A stretch of 64,000 bases of DNA. Origin: Nitrosovibrio sp. Nv4. GTDB taxonomy: Bacteria; Pseudomonadota; Gammaproteobacteria; Burkholderiales; Nitrosomonadaceae. Positions 1 through 10,200 of the stretch are shown in pieces. Each line of letters opens with the position of its first letter. Positions within the stretch are counted from its first letter, which is position 1. The position numbers and the translations under genes were made by a program. The notes below the pieces were generated by a model that made no database searches, was not told the DNA's origin, and was given only the letters and a program-made list of their open reading frames with translations. The DNA is taken from contig CAMAPK010000004.1 of assembly GCA_945860135.1 (NCBI GenBank), positions 1 to 64,000 of the forward strand, in the 5' to 3' direction.

Positions 1-20
1 GCTTCGGCGGGGTTTTTATT
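1..20 (+). terminator. 3' half of a terminator cut by the window edge
   Basis: The window opens with a G-rich arm (GGCGGGG) followed by TTTTTATT. This is how the downstream arm and U-tract of an intrinsic terminator look. The matching C-rich arm would lie to the left of the window, so this is an inference from half a structure. Confidence 0.4.
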
Positions 21-202
21 GTGGCGATCCGGCCAATGAATTTTTAATTCACTCACACACTGCCCATGAATTCCTGTAAATTGTTGGCCGTTCGGAGATT
101 CATTGAGACGTGCTCACTCTTGTCAGTCATTACGAAATCTTGCGAAGATTTTCCGGTTGCCCCCTGCGGTTTGGCGGCAGCCCTTTTTCAGAATAACTCA
201 CC

Positions 203-1048
203 ATGACCCCTGATCAGTATTGCCAGCAGAAAGCTGTTCAGAGCGGCTCCAGCTTCTATTACAGTTTTCTCTATCTGCCGTCGGAAAAACGCCGTGCCAT
301 TACCGCACTCTATGCTTTCTGCCGCGAAGTGGATGATGTGGTGGATGAATGCACTGATGCGACGGTGGCGCATGCGAAGCTCGCGTGGTGGCGGCAGGAG
401 GTCGCTGCCATATTCAGTGACGAACCCGGTGTCAAACCTACTCATCCGGTGACAAAAGCGCTGGCTGTTGTGGCCAAACCGTTCAACCTCACTGCCGGGC
501 GGCTGAATGAAATCATAGACGGCATGGAAATGGACCTGAGCTACAACCGCTATGCCGATTTCGACACCCTGCGGCGTTACTGCTACCACGTGGCGAGCGT
601 GGTGGGTCTATGCTCCGTCGAGATTTTTGGCTACCGTAATCAAGATACCCTGAAGTACGCGCAGGATCTGGGGCTTGCGTTCCAACTCACCAACATCATC
701 CGCGATGTGGGCGAGGACGCGCGCCGCGATCGCATTTATCTGCCGCAGGACGAGCTTGCCCGCTTTGGTGTATCCGAGGAAGACATACTGCAGTCGCGCG
801 AGAGCGACAATTTCAGGCGTTTGATGGAGTTCCAGATAGAACGGGCGGAAAGCTATTATGCCAGCGCATTCGCGGCGCTGCCGGCGGAAGACCGCAAGAG
901 CCAGCAGTCCGGCATCATCATGGCGGCGATTTATCGGACCTTGCTGCAGGAAATCAAGAACGACGGTTGCCATGTCATGCGGCAGCGTGTCAGCCTCACA
1001 CCGGTACGCAAATTGTGGCTGGCGTGGAAAACCTGGATCAAGGGGTAA
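203..1048 (+). CDS. hpnD: Presqualene diphosphate synthase (squalene/phytoene synthase family)
   Basis: This 281-residue protein should condense two farnesyl diphosphates into presqualene diphosphate, the first committed step to squalene and hopanoids. Both Asp-rich Mg2+/diphosphate motifs of the family are visible: D44-D48 (DDVVDE) and D168-D172 (DVGED), the latter inside a NIIRDVGEDARRDRIYLP segment. A DxxxD pair with this spacing, and a length near 280, fit HpnD better than the longer plant-type phytoene synthases. The partner genes hpnC and hpnE are not in the window, so carotenoid synthesis cannot be excluded. There is no clear Shine-Dalgarno before ATG 203, but no upstream in-frame start fits better. 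Confidence 0.88.
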   Translation: MTPDQYCQQKAVQSGSSFYYSFLYLPSEKRRAITALYAFCREVDDVVDECTDATVAHAKLAWWRQEVAAIFSDEPGVKPTHPVTKALAVVAKPFNLTAGRLNEIIDGMEMDLSYNRYADFDTLRRYCYHVASVVGLCSVEIFGYRNQDTLKYAQDLGLAFQLTNIIRDVGEDARRDRIYLPQDELARFGVSEEDILQSRESDNFRRLMEFQIERAESYYASAFAALPAEDRKSQQSGIIMAAIYRTLLQEIKNDGCHVMRQRVSLTPVRKLWLAWKTWIKG

Positions 1049-1096
1049 ACCTGGGGCTTTTCCGGCTTATGCTTTTTCCTTTCCGTGATAGATTCC

Positions 1097-1861
1097 ATGC
1101 ATATGAATGACTTAACCAGCTATCAGGCGCCTAAAGATCTGCTCAAGGATCGCGTAATTCTTGTCACCGGCGCGGGGCAGGGGATGGGCCGCGCCGCCGC
1201 GCTTGCCTATGCAGCTCATGGCGCCACCGTAATTCTGCACGGGCGCAAGGTCGAGAAGCTGGAAAGCGTCTACGATGAGATTGAGGCGGCTGGCGGGGCA
1301 CAGGCAGCGATTTTTCCGCTTGATCTGGAAAAAGCCGGGGACCAGGATTTTGCGGCGCTGGCTCAGGCCATCAAGCTGCAATTGGGCAGACTGGACGGGA
1401 TACTGCACAATGCGGCGCTGGTTTTTGGCTTGACCCCCTTGGCGAACCAGACGCTGGAGCAATGGCTGACCATGCTGCGAGTCAATCTGGCCGCGCCGTT
1501 TGCGCTGACACGCGCCTGCCTGCCGTTGCTGAGGTCTGCGCCCGATGCCAGCGTCGTCATGACTTCGGATCTGCACGGCCACGATCCGGCCGCATATTGG
1601 GGCGGGTTTGCAGTAGCCAAGGCGGGAGTGGAGGCACTGGTGAAGATCCAGGCGCAGGAATGGGAAATGCTGCCGAATCTGCGCATCAACGCGCTGATTC
1701 CGGGACCGGTGCATACGCCGCAACGCACCAAGACCCACCCCGGAGAAGCCAAGCATACCCTGCCTCAGCCGCATGACCTGATGGCGGTCTACCTGTATCT
1801 GATGGGACCGGATAGCAAAGGGGTCAGCGGCGAGACAGTATTCTGTCAGAGCCGTACCTAG
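1097..1861 (+). CDS. SDR-family protein (YciK-like) lacking the catalytic Ser and Tyr
   Basis: This 254-residue Rossmann protein resembles the YciK branch of short-chain dehydrogenases. It keeps the N-terminal cofactor motif (TGAGQGMG), the NAA-type segment (HNAALVFG) and a PG motif after strand six (LIPGPVHTP). In the active site the usual YxxxK reads FAVAK, so Phe171 replaces the catalytic Tyr. Thirteen residues earlier, where Ser is expected, there is Asp158 (MTSDLHGH). Both proton-transfer residues are therefore missing while the Lys remains, so the protein may bind NAD(P) without being a normal oxidoreductase. A GTG at 1085 and an ATG at 1103 are alternative starts; none has a good ribosome site. 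It lies 48 bases after hpnD and may be cotranscribed. Confidence 0.8.
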   Translation: MHMNDLTSYQAPKDLLKDRVILVTGAGQGMGRAAALAYAAHGATVILHGRKVEKLESVYDEIEAAGGAQAAIFPLDLEKAGDQDFAALAQAIKLQLGRLDGILHNAALVFGLTPLANQTLEQWLTMLRVNLAAPFALTRACLPLLRSAPDASVVMTSDLHGHDPAAYWGGFAVAKAGVEALVKIQAQEWEMLPNLRINALIPGPVHTPQRTKTHPGEAKHTLPQPHDLMAVYLYLMGPDSKGVSGETVFCQSRT

Positions 1862-1909
1862 TATGGCTGTGATGGCAGGAAGAAAAAGGTATAATTAAAA
1901 AATCGGCGC

Positions 1910-1994
<85 letters not shown>

Positions 1995-2107
1995 GGGAAC
2001 CGCAGCTTGCAGACAACGCTGTACGTGAGGTTGTTTTTGGCGGCTGCCGCGCTCTTCTCTGGCCGTTGTGACGTTGCATGAATGTTATCAATAAGTTAGG
2101 AAATATG

Positions 2108-3412
2108 ATGCAATCGAATGTAGAGAATCTTGGTGCGCTGGAGCGTCGTCTGAGTGTTTCGGTTCCCCATGAGGCAATCGAGACGGAGATGGAAAATCGC
2201 ATAAAGCGCCTGGCGCGCACGGCGAAAATACCTGGTTTCCGTCCTGGCAAGGTACCGTTGCGTATCGTCCAGCAGCAATATGGCCCGCAAGTGCGCCAGG
2301 AGGTGCTGGGCGATGTGCTGCAGAAAAGTTTCAGCGAGGCTGTGCGCGAGCAGAAATTGCGGCTTGCGGGCCCTCCGCGCTTTGAACCGAAGGCGGCGGC
2401 AGAGAGTGCTTCCGAGTTCGAGTTCAGCGCAACCTTTGAAGTCTACCCCGATGTGGTGCTGGGTGATTTGAGCACGGTCAGCATTGAGCAGCCGCTGGTT
2501 AAGGTTATTCCCGCCGATGTCGATAGAACTTTGGAAGTGGTACGCAAGCAGCGGGTTCAGTACCAGCCGGCAGAACGGCCGGCGGCAGCGGGTGACCGAG
2601 TCAGCATCGATTATCGCGGGGTCATTGACGGCGTGGAGTTCGCCGGCGGCAAAGCCGAGGACTTTACCCTGGTGCTGGGCGAAGGCCAACTGCTCAAGGA
2701 TTTCGAGGGACCGCTCATTGGCATGAGTGCGGGGCAGAGCAAAACGTTTGAAGTAACCTTTCCGGCAGACTATCATGGCAAGGATGTTGCCGGAAAGGTC
2801 GCCACATTCGAGGTGAAGCTTAACGCAGTGGAAGCACCCGAGCTGCCTGAAGTAAATGCCGAATTTGCCAGGTTGCTGGGTGTTGCCGATGGTGATACCG
2901 AAAAAATGCGCGGCGAAATCCAGGCCAACCTGGAGCGGGAAATAACCAAACGGACAAAGGCGAGAATCAAGGCACAAGTGATGCAGGCATTGCTTGATAC
3001 CACCAGAATCGAGGCGCCCAAGATCTTGGTCCAGCAGGAGATGGAGCGGTTGATGCAGGATGCGCGCAGCGACCTGGAAGCGCGCGGCATGAAAGCTGCG
3101 GACATCGCCTTGCCACAGGACTTGTTCCAGGAACAGGCGCAGCGCCGGGTGAGCCTGGGATTGATCCTGGCGGAACTGGTAAAGGTTCATAATCTGCAGG
3201 CCAGCCCCGAGCAGGTGCGTGGGGTGGTGGAGGATTTGGCGCAGAGTTACGAAAATCCGGGTGAGGTGGTCAAATGGCATTATTCTTCACCGGATCGCCT
3301 CAACGAAATTGAGTCGGCGGTACTGGAAGATAACGTGGTGGCATGGGTGCTGGAAAAAGTCACGGCAGTGGACAAGGCAGTGACTTTCGACGAATTGATG
3401 GGAAAACCTTGA
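2108..3412 (+). CDS. tig: Trigger factor, ribosome-bound chaperone and prolyl isomerase
   Basis: The 434-residue product is the ribosome-associated chaperone that meets nascent chains at the exit tunnel. It has the three trigger-factor parts in order. The N-terminal ribosome-binding domain carries the signature GFRPGK near residue 45. The FKBP-type isomerase domain is in the middle ([10 protein letters not shown] onward). The long alpha-helical C-terminal chaperone domain contains [10 protein letters not shown] and ends in [11 protein letters not shown] 2108 was chosen because the protein then begins MQSNVENLG like known trigger factors and AGGA lies six bases upstream. ATG 2105 and an earlier start at 2078 are possible but add residues outside the family. 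It heads the tig-clpP-clpX-lon cluster, and clpP begins one base after its stop. Confidence 0.97.
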   Translation: MQSNVENLGALERRLSVSVPHEAIETEMENRIKRLARTAKIPGFRPGKVPLRIVQQQYGPQVRQEVLGDVLQKSFSEAVREQKLRLAGPPRFEPKAAAESASEFEFSATFEVYPDVVLGDLSTVSIEQPLVKVIPADVDRTLEVVRKQRVQYQPAERPAAAGDRVSIDYRGVIDGVEFAGGKAEDFTLVLGEGQLLKDFEGPLIGMSAGQSKTFEVTFPADYHGKDVAGKVATFEVKLNAVEAPELPEVNAEFARLLGVADGDTEKMRGEIQANLEREITKRTKARIKAQVMQALLDTTRIEAPKILVQQEMERLMQDARSDLEARGMKAADIALPQDLFQEQAQRRVSLGLILAELVKVHNLQASPEQVRGVVEDLAQSYENPGEVVKWHYSSPDRLNEIESAVLEDNVVAWVLEKVTAVDKAVTFDELMGKP

Positions 3413-3413
3413 T

Positions 3414-4058
3414 ATGATGCAACAACTTGACTGGGAACAACGCAATCACGAGCCGAGCAATCTGGGTCTGATCCCGATGGTGATCGAAACCAGCGGGCGC
3501 GGTGAGCGAGCTTACGATATTTACTCTCGCCTGCTGAAAGAGAGGGTGATATTTCTGGTGGGGCCGGTTACCGAGACTTCCGCCAATTTGATTGTGGCGC
3601 AATTGCTGTTTCTGGAATCGGAAAACTCCGACAAGGATATTCATCTTTATATCAACTCCCCCGGCGGAGTGGTGTCGGCCGGGATGGCGATTTACGATAC
3701 CATGCAATACATCAAGCCTGATGTCAGCACGTTATGCATAGGTCAGGCAGCGAGCATGGGCTCTTTGTTGCTGGCGGCGGGGGCAAACGGCAAGCGTTTC
3801 TGCCTGCCCAATTCGCGCGTCATGATTCATCAGCCGATGGGAGGTTTCCAGGGGCAGGCTTCTGACATCGAGATCCATGCCAGGGAAATTCTGTTTCTCA
3901 AAAGCCGGTTGAATGAAATTCTGGCGAAGCATACGGGTCAGAGCATACAGACGATCGAGAAAGATACGGACCGTGATAATTTCCTCAGCGCGGAAGAATC
4001 GGTAAAATATGGTCTGGTCGATTCGGTGTTGGCCAACAGAGAGACGCATCCGGTTTGA
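3414..4058 (+). CDS. clpP: ATP-dependent Clp protease proteolytic subunit
   Basis: This is the 214-residue serine protease that forms the double-heptamer barrel used by ClpX. The catalytic triad is visible as Ser114 (GQAASMGS), His139 (MIHQP) and Asp188 (TDRDNF), each three residues later than in the E. coli precursor. An N-terminal propeptide of roughly 17 residues is expected to be self-cleaved. ATG 3414 sits one base after the tig stop, and a second ATG at 3417 is equally plausible. Such tight spacing points to translational coupling with tig. The gene for the unfoldase partner ClpX follows after 76 bases. Confidence 0.98.
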   Translation: MMQQLDWEQRNHEPSNLGLIPMVIETSGRGERAYDIYSRLLKERVIFLVGPVTETSANLIVAQLLFLESENSDKDIHLYINSPGGVVSAGMAIYDTMQYIKPDVSTLCIGQAASMGSLLLAAGANGKRFCLPNSRVMIHQPMGGFQGQASDIEIHAREILFLKSRLNEILAKHTGQSIQTIEKDTDRDNFLSAEESVKYGLVDSVLANRETHPV

Positions 4059-4134
4059 GGTCTACCAGAGCCGGGATCAGGGAGTTTGATTACTAGTTAC
4101 GGGCACTTTGGCCCGGATGAAGCGGGATAAAATT

Positions 4135-5412
4135 ATGTCAGACAAAATTGGCGGCGAGAAACTTCTTTATTGCTCCTTCTGTGGCAAGAGTCAGCACGAA
4201 GTAAAGAAACTCATTGCCGGTCCCTCAGTATTCATCTGCGACGAATGCATCGAGCTTTGCAACGATATCATTCGGGAAGAAATACAGGGTGCCGAAGCCG
4301 CCAAGCTGACCAAGTCTGACTTGCCAGTGCCGCACGAAATCTGCCAGATTCTCGATCAATACGTAATTGGCCAGGAACCCGCAAAAAAAATCCTGTCGGT
4401 AGCGGTATACAATCACTACAAGCGTCTGCGCAATCTGAACAAGGCCGGCGATACTGACGACATCGAACTGGCGAAAAGCAACATCCTGTTGATCGGCCCC
4501 ACCGGTTCCGGCAAGACATTGCTGGCACAGACTCTGGCGCGTTTGCTGAACGTGCCGTTCGTGATGGCCGACGCCACCACCCTGACCGAAGCGGGTTATG
4601 TCGGCGAGGATGTGGAAAACATCATCCAGAAATTGCTGCAAAAATGCGATTACGATGCAGAGAAAGCCCAACAGGGTATCGTCTACATTGACGAAATCGA
4701 CAAGATTTCACGCAAGTCGGACAACCCGTCGATTACCCGCGATGTTTCGGGCGAAGGCGTGCAGCAGGCGCTGCTGAAGTTGATTGAGGGTACGGTTGCA
4801 TCGGTGCCGCCTCAGGGTGGACGCAAGCACCCCAATCAGGAATTTGTTCAGGTGGACACCACCAACATTCTGTTCATTTGCGGCGGCGCATTCGATGGCC
4901 TCGACAAGGTAATACGTGCGCGCACCGAGAAAGGCGGCATCGGTTTTGGTGCCGATGTGAAAAGCCGCGACGATCGCAAGGATATCGGCGCAGTACTGCG
5001 CGGAGTAGAGCCTGAAGACCTGATCAAGTATGGCCTGATTCCGGAATTTGTCGGACGCTTGCCTGTGGTTGCGACACTGAATGAACTGGACGAGTCGGCC
5101 CTGATCCAGATTCTGACCGAGCCCAAGAATGCACTCACCAAGCAGTACCAGAAAATGTTCAGCATGGAAGGCGGCGTTGATCTGGAATTCCGTGAGCAGG
5201 CGCTCAAGGCCATCGCCAAAAAAGCGCTGGCGCGCAAGACAGGTGCACGCGGCCTGCGCTCGATTCTGGAGAATACTCTGCTGGATACCATGTTCGATCT
5301 GCCATCGCTGGAGAATGTCGTCAAGGTAGTGATTGATCACGGCTCGGTTGGCGGAGATATCAAGCCAATTCTGATTTATTCGGATCAACACAAGGTAGCC
5401 AAGAACTTTTAG
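4135..5412 (+). CDS. clpX: ATP-dependent Clp protease ATP-binding subunit ClpX
   Basis: This 425-residue AAA+ unfoldase feeds substrates to ClpP. The N-terminal zinc-binding domain has Cys13, Cys16, Cys35 and Cys38. Walker A is GPTGSGKT (residues 121-128) and Walker B is VYIDEID. The RKH pore loop (GGRKHP) and the IGF loop that docks on ClpP (GGIGFGAD) are both present, so it should work with the neighbouring ClpP. The start at ATG 4135 gives the family N-terminus MSDK and has a GGGAT ribosome site upstream. A TTG at 4108 would add nine unconserved residues. A small GC hairpin (CGGGC/GCCCG around 4100-4115) lies in the leader. Confidence 0.98.
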   Translation: MSDKIGGEKLLYCSFCGKSQHEVKKLIAGPSVFICDECIELCNDIIREEIQGAEAAKLTKSDLPVPHEICQILDQYVIGQEPAKKILSVAVYNHYKRLRNLNKAGDTDDIELAKSNILLIGPTGSGKTLLAQTLARLLNVPFVMADATTLTEAGYVGEDVENIIQKLLQKCDYDAEKAQQGIVYIDEIDKISRKSDNPSITRDVSGEGVQQALLKLIEGTVASVPPQGGRKHPNQEFVQVDTTNILFICGGAFDGLDKVIRARTEKGGIGFGADVKSRDDRKDIGAVLRGVEPEDLIKYGLIPEFVGRLPVVATLNELDESALIQILTEPKNALTKQYQKMFSMEGGVDLEFREQALKAIAKKALARKTGARGLRSILENTLLDTMFDLPSLENVVKVVIDHGSVGGDIKPILIYSDQHKVAKNF

Positions 5413-5443
5413 CCACTGCGCTGAACGTTGCCTGACTCACTGG

Positions 5444-5469
5444 CTTGAATTTTTTCACGGCATCCCCAT
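5444..5469 (+). promoter_or_regulatory. Heat-shock (sigma32-type) promoter of lon
   Basis: CTTGAA at 5444-5449 and CCCCAT at 5464-5469 are separated by 14 bases. This matches the known sigma32 consensus of a CTTGAA-like -35 and a CCCCAT -10 with an 11-16 base spacer. The site lies 35 bases before the lon start. Heat-shock control of lon is established in E. coli; its activity here is inferred from sequence. Confidence 0.8.
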
Positions 5470-5503
5470 AACGTTTCTGTCAGTCTTTTATAGGTGAGCC
5501 GCT

Positions 5504-7915
5504 ATGTCTACCCCAGTTAGCAACCCCAACCAGGTGTCACTGCCGTTACTGCCGCTACGCGACGTAGTGGTATTCCCGCATATGGTGATGCCGCTGTTTG
5601 TCGGACGGCCAAAGTCGATCCAGGCGCTGGAAGCCGCGATGGAATCCAGCAAGAGCATCCTGCTGGTGGCGCAGAAATCCGCTGCTAAAGACGACCCCTC
5701 TCCCGAAGATCTTTACAGCGTGTGCAGTGTCGCCAATCTGCTGCAGATGCTCAAGCTGCCGGATGGTACCGTCAAGGTGCTGGTGGAAGGCAGTCGCCGC
5801 GCCCGCATTCTGAAGGTGATTGATGCCGATACGCATTTCACCGGTCAGGCCGTGTTGCTTCCGCCTGATGAAGTCGATGGCCACGAAGTCGAAGCGATGC
5901 GCCGTGCGATGCTGGCGCAGTTCGATCAATATGTGAAACTCAACAAGAAAATCCCTCCCGAAATCCTGACTTCGCTTGGCGGCATCGACGAGGCCGGGCG
6001 CCTGGCCGATACCATTGCCGCGCACCTGCCGTTGAAGCTTGAGCAAAAGCAGGAAGTCCTGGAAATATTCGATGTGCCGAAGCGCCTGGAACATCTGCTG
6101 GGACTGCTCGAAACCGAACTTGACATACTCCAGGTGGAAAAGCGCATCCGTGGCAGGGTCAAGCGCCAGATGGAGAAAAGCCAGCGCGACTACTATCTCA
6201 ACGAGCAGGTAAAAGCCATTCAGAAGGAACTGGGTGAGGGTGAGGATGGCGCCGATCTGGAAGAGATCGACAAGAAGATCAAGGCTGCGCAAATGTCCAA
6301 AGAAGGCCGCACCAAGGCTGAAGCGGAACTGAAAAAACTGCGCCTGATGTCGCCGATGTCGGCGGAAGCCACGGTGGTGCGCAACTACATTGATTCGCTG
6401 GTGGCATTGCCATGGAAGAAGAAAAGCAAGATCAGCAAGGATCTGCATGCTGCCGAAAATGTGCTGGAGCAGGATCATTACGGCCTGGACAAGGTCAAGG
6501 AACGCATCGTCGAATATCTGGCGGTGCAGCAGCGCGTGGACAAGCTGAAAGCGCCGATACTGTGCCTGGTGGGTCCGCCCGGCGTGGGCAAGACCTCATT
6601 GGGGCAATCCATCGCGCGTGCCACCAACCGCAAGTTTGTGCGCATGTCTCTGGGTGGTGTGCGCGACGAAGCCGAGATCCGCGGTCACCGGCGCACCTAC
6701 ATCGGTTCGATGCCGGGTAAGATTCTGCAGAACATGACCAAGGTCGGCGTCAAGAATCCGCTTTTCCTGCTGGATGAAGTGGACAAAATGGGTATGGATT
6801 TCCGTGGCGACCCGTCTTCTGCATTACTGGAAGTGCTGGATCCGGAGCAGAACAATTCATTTGTGGATCATTACATCGAGGTCGAATATGACTTGTCCGA
6901 TGTGATGTTTGTCGCCACCGCCAACACCCTGAACATCCCCGCCGCACTGCTGGATCGCATGGAAGTGATCCGGCTGTCGGGCTATACCGAGGATGAGAAA
7001 CTCAACATTGCAACCCGTTACCTGCTGCCGAAGCAGATGAAAAATCACGGCCTGAAAGAGAATGAATTGGCAGTGAACAGCGCTGCGCTGCGTGATATCA
7101 CCCGTTATTACACGCGTGAGGCCGGAGTGCGTGCGATGGAGCGGGAAATTTCGAAAATCTGCCGCAAGGTGGTGAAAGCGCTATTGTTCAAAGACGGCCA
7201 GAAAAAAATCATGGTCACTGCGCGCAACCTGGAAAAGTATCTGGGAGTGCGGCGTTACACCTATGGAGTTGCCGAGGAAAAAAATCAGATCGGGCAGGTT
7301 ACCGGCTTGGCATGGACCGAGGTGGGTGGAGAATTGCTGACCATCGAGGCGGTGGTGCTGCCGGGCAAGGGCAATATCCTGCGTACCGGTTCTCTTGGGG
7401 ATGTCATGAAGGAGTCGGTGGAAGCGGCCCGCTCGGTAGTGCGTGCACGCGCCAGCCGGCTCGGAATCAAGGACGATACCTTCGAGAAAACCGATATCCA
7501 TGTGCATGTGCCGGAGGGAGCGACCCCGAAAGATGGACCTTCGGCCGGTGTTGCCATGACCACGGCACTGGTCTCCGCGCTGACTGGAATCCCGGTGCGT
7601 GCCGATGTGGCGATGACCGGAGAAATCACCTTGCGTGGCGAAGTGCTGGCGATTGGTGGTCTCAAGGAGAAACTGCTGGCGGCGCATCGCGGCGGAATCA
7701 AGATGGTGCTGATCCCCGAGGAAAACGTCAAAGACCTGGCCGAGATACCGGAAAACATCAAGAACCGGCTGGATATTCAGCCCGTGAAATGGATAGACCA
7801 GGTGCTCGACCTCGCGCTGGAGCGCAAGCCGGAAGCGCTTCCGGCTGCCGTCCCTACCGCGCCGCTGCCTGCGGCGGCGGATGACAAGGCTGTCGACGCC
7901 GTTCTCAAGCATTAA
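5504..7915 (+). CDS. lon: ATP-dependent Lon protease
   Basis: This 803-residue cytoplasmic protease degrades misfolded and regulatory proteins. The N-terminal substrate-binding domain starts [19 protein letters not shown]. The AAA+ module has Walker [10 protein letters not shown] at 357-365, with the DEVDK Walker B segment downstream. The C-terminal protease domain holds the Ser-Lys dyad: Ser680 in DGPSAG and Lys723 in GGLKEKLL. The tail after about residue 780 is a low-complexity Ala/Pro stretch ([15 protein letters not shown]), a little longer than in E. coli Lon (784 residues). The start at ATG 5504 follows a GGTGAG ribosome site. It has its own sigma32-like promoter in the 91-base gap after clpX, so it can be induced separately from the Clp genes. 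Confidence 0.98.
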   Translation: MSTPVSNPNQVSLPLLPLRDVVVFPHMVMPLFVGRPKSIQALEAAMESSKSILLVAQKSAAKDDPSPEDLYSVCSVANLLQMLKLPDGTVKVLVEGSRRARILKVIDADTHFTGQAVLLPPDEVDGHEVEAMRRAMLAQFDQYVKLNKKIPPEILTSLGGIDEAGRLADTIAAHLPLKLEQKQEVLEIFDVPKRLEHLLGLLETELDILQVEKRIRGRVKRQMEKSQRDYYLNEQVKAIQKELGEGEDGADLEEIDKKIKAAQMSKEGRTKAEAELKKLRLMSPMSAEATVVRNYIDSLVALPWKKKSKISKDLHAAENVLEQDHYGLDKVKERIVEYLAVQQRVDKLKAPILCLVGPPGVGKTSLGQSIARATNRKFVRMSLGGVRDEAEIRGHRRTYIGSMPGKILQNMTKVGVKNPLFLLDEVDKMGMDFRGDPSSALLEVLDPEQNNSFVDHYIEVEYDLSDVMFVATANTLNIPAALLDRMEVIRLSGYTEDEKLNIATRYLLPKQMKNHGLKENELAVNSAALRDITRYYTREAGVRAMEREISKICRKVVKALLFKDGQKKIMVTARNLEKYLGVRRYTYGVAEEKNQIGQVTGLAWTEVGGELLTIEAVVLPGKGNILRTGSLGDVMKESVEAARSVVRARASRLGIKDDTFEKTDIHVHVPEGATPKDGPSAGVAMTTALVSALTGIPVRADVAMTGEITLRGEVLAIGGLKEKLLAAHRGGIKMVLIPEENVKDLAEIPENIKNRLDIQPVKWIDQVLDLALERKPEALPAAVPTAPLPAAADDKAVDAVLKH

Positions 7916-7923
7916 CTGTTCTA

Positions 7924-7954
7924 CTCCCTGCGGCATTCAGCCGCGGGGAGTTTT
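7924..7954 (+). terminator. Intrinsic terminator after lon
   Basis: An 11-base-pair stem (CTCCCTGCGGC paired with GCCGCGGGGAG, one G-U pair) encloses a five-base loop and is followed directly by TTTT. It starts nine bases after the lon stop and separates lon from rapZ. Confidence 0.88.
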
Positions 7955-8001
7955 ACAACTCACAGTGAGCGCTTGCTCACCCTTTTCATGCTCCCAGAAA
8001 A

Positions 8002-8841
8002 ATGCAGCTAATCGTCATCAGCGGCCTCGCCGGTTCAGGCAAGAGCATCGCGCTTTCCGTGCTGGAAGACAGCGGCTATTACTGCGTGGACAATCTCCCG
8101 GCCAACCTGCTGCAGCAGGTGACGCTCTATTTGAAGCAGTCCGGTCATCCGCGCGTGGCGGTCAGCATCGACGCGCGCAGCCGCGAGACCCTGCACCTGC
8201 TGCCGCAGCAATTGGCCGATTTGCGACAGCAGCAGATGGATGTGCGCCTGCTGTTTCTGGAAACCAGGAACGATGTGCTGGTAAAACGCTTTTCCGAAAC
8301 CCGCCGCCGACATCCGTTGAGTGACGGTCGCCTGACCCTGCCCGAATGCATTCAGGCGGAGCGGGAAATGCTGGAAGAGATCCATGATCTGGCGCACCGC
8401 ATCGACACCAGCGATTTGAGTGCCAGCACGTTGCATCTGTGGATCAAGGATTTCATCGGTCTCGACCGTTCGCGCCTGACATTGCTGTTTCAATCATTCG
8501 GTTTCAAGCACGGCGTGCCGCTGGATGCCGACATGGTGTTCGACGTGCGCTGTCTGCCCAATCCGCACTACGAGGCGCAGTTGCGGCCGCTTACCGGCAA
8601 GGATGAAGCGGTGATCAAGTTTCTGGCCGTGGATGGCAACGTCAACCGCATGTTCGACGATATCCAGCGGTTCGTCGGCGACTGGCTGCCGTGTTTCATC
8701 GTCGATAACCGCAACTATCTGACCGTGGCCATCGGCTGCACCGGCGGGAGGCACCGCTCGGTGTATTTCGCTGAACGCCTGGCACAGCATTTCACTGCCG
8801 AGAATCAGGTATTGGTGCGGCACCGCGACCTGGGTGCCTGA
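8002..8841 (+). CDS. rapZ: RNase adapter protein RapZ (YvcJ family P-loop protein)
   Basis: The 279-residue product belongs to the RapZ/YvcJ family of nucleotide-binding proteins. In enterobacteria RapZ delivers the small RNA GlmZ to RNase E and so controls glucosamine-6-phosphate synthase. The Walker A loop is G8-S15 (GLAGSGKS) and the [10 protein letters not shown] signature follows. The C-terminal domain carries the [13 protein letters not shown] motif seen in family members. No glmZ-like RNA or PTS nitrogen genes are visible nearby, so the target in this organism is unknown. The gene begins 47 bases after the lon terminator, with no obvious strong promoter in the gap. Confidence 0.93.
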   Translation: MQLIVISGLAGSGKSIALSVLEDSGYYCVDNLPANLLQQVTLYLKQSGHPRVAVSIDARSRETLHLLPQQLADLRQQQMDVRLLFLETRNDVLVKRFSETRRRHPLSDGRLTLPECIQAEREMLEEIHDLAHRIDTSDLSASTLHLWIKDFIGLDRSRLTLLFQSFGFKHGVPLDADMVFDVRCLPNPHYEAQLRPLTGKDEAVIKFLAVDGNVNRMFDDIQRFVGDWLPCFIVDNRNYLTVAIGCTGGRHRSVYFAERLAQHFTAENQVLVRHRDLGA

Positions 8842-8917
8842 GAAAAATTGTTCCCATTAAAATGAATAACGAACGCCGCCCGCAACTGCCCTGCCGGTGA
8901 TAGCATTACCGACAATC

Positions 8918-9544
8918 ATGAATCCACCTCAAACCGTTACTCTTGCTTACACCGGCGCATCCGGCATGCCCTACGGCATCCGCCTGCTGGAAATGCTGCT
9001 GGCGAGCGGCAGCCGTGTTTATCTGCTGTATTCGCAAGTGGCGCAGATCGTCGCGCAGCAGGAAATGCAATTGGCGCTGCCGTCACGTGCCAGGGAAGTG
9101 GAGCAGTTGTTCAGCCGCCGCTTCAACGCCGCTGACGGGCAGTTGCGCGTATTCGGACGCGAGGAATGGTTTGCGCCGGTGGCTTCCGGCTCCAACCCGG
9201 CAGATGCAATGGTGGTCTGCCCCTGCACCATGGGGACGCTGGCTGCTATAGCTGCGGGCTTGAGCCAGAATCTGATCGAACGGGCGGCGGATGTGATGCT
9301 GAAGGAAAATCGCAAACTGATCCTGGTGCCGCGCGAGACGCCATTTTCCGTGATCCATCTGGAAAATATGCTGAAGCTTGCGCGCAGCGGTGCGGTGATC
9401 CTGCCCGCCAACCCCGGTTTCTATCATCATCCCGAGACGGTGCAGCAGGTGGTGGATTTCGTCGTGGCGCGCATCCTCGATCATCTGAGTATTGCGCATA
9501 CGCTGCTGCCGCGCTGGGGTGAGGGCGAACAGCCGCAGGCATGA
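8918..9544 (+). CDS. ubiX: Flavin prenyltransferase UbiX
   Basis: The 208-residue enzyme joins a dimethylallyl group to FMN to make the prenylated FMN cofactor of the UbiD decarboxylase in ubiquinone synthesis. The FMN-binding N-terminus has the family motif TGASGMPYGIRLLE. Downstream CPCTMGTLAAIAAGLSQNL and LVPRETPFSVIHLENM match conserved UbiX segments. It is slightly longer than the usual 190 residues because of an insert around residues 60-85. ATG 8918 gives the family-like start; the upstream GTG at 8897 adds seven unconserved residues. The ubiD partner is not in the window. Confidence 0.93.
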   Translation: MNPPQTVTLAYTGASGMPYGIRLLEMLLASGSRVYLLYSQVAQIVAQQEMQLALPSRAREVEQLFSRRFNAADGQLRVFGREEWFAPVASGSNPADAMVVCPCTMGTLAAIAAGLSQNLIERAADVMLKENRKLILVPRETPFSVIHLENMLKLARSGAVILPANPGFYHHPETVQQVVDFVVARILDHLSIAHTLLPRWGEGEQPQA

Positions 9545-9551
9545 ATACGCG

Positions 9552-10178
9552 TTACTTCAGGGCATGCGCCGCCGCACATTCCTCATTGGAAATTGCAACC
9601 AGCCCGCTATCAGTCACCCGGTAGATCCCCGCTTCGGTCACAACAAAATCCATTGCAATGTCATGCGGCTGCGGGTGCACGCTGTCCCGCCGCAGTATCT
9701 CGAACGCCACGCCAATGGTCAGCGGGCGCGGGTCGATGGCTGCTAGCGTGCGGTCGAAATAACCGCCACCGTAGCCCAGCCGGTAACCCTGTTGATCGAA
9801 GCCCACCAGCGGCATGATGATGGCGCCGACCGTCACTATTTCCGTATTGTCAGGCACGGGAATCGCGTAAGCGCCGGCTTTCATCGGCGCTTCCGGCCAC
9901 CACTGGCGAAAGCGCAGCGGCGCGCCGTTTTCCAGCACTTCCGGCAGCGCCAGCGTCGCGCCGTGCGCGTGCAGGAAATTCATTGCGGGTCGCGGATCGT
10001 ATTCGCCACGGTAAGGCCAGCAAAAACCCACGACGTTTTTCTGCAATAACGGGAAACCCTGTTCGAGCGAGGCGCTGATGGCTGCGCTCCAGCGGTGGTG
10101 ATCTTCCGCCGCGACGGCTTCCCGGCGCGCCATCAGTTCGGCGCGCTGCTGTTTTCTCCATTCCTGCCAGTTTTTCAT
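9552..10178 (-). CDS. 5-formyltetrahydrofolate cyclo-ligase
   Basis: This 208-residue enzyme (5,10-methenyl-THF synthetase, YgfA/Fau type) returns 5-formyl-THF to the active folate pool using ATP. It shows the family's C-terminal signature GYGGGYFDRTLA and the basic N-terminal helix (EWRKQQRAELMARR). The PLVGFDQQGYRLG segment is also typical. ATG 10178 is preferred because it gives the normal family length; an in-frame extension to 10313 would overlap mutY and has no family counterpart. It lies 22 bases downstream of mutY on the same strand and is probably cotranscribed. Its stop is seven bases from the convergent ubiX stop. Confidence 0.92.
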   Translation of the reverse strand: MKNWQEWRKQQRAELMARREAVAAEDHHRWSAAISASLEQGFPLLQKNVVGFCWPYRGEYDPRPAMNFLHAHGATLALPEVLENGAPLRFRQWWPEAPMKAGAYAIPVPDNTEIVTVGAIIMPLVGFDQQGYRLGYGGGYFDRTLAAIDPRPLTIGVAFEILRRDSVHPQPHDIAMDFVVTEAGIYRVTDSGLVAISNEECAAAHALK

Positions 10179-10200
10179 TTTTCGAGGATAACAGGGATAT

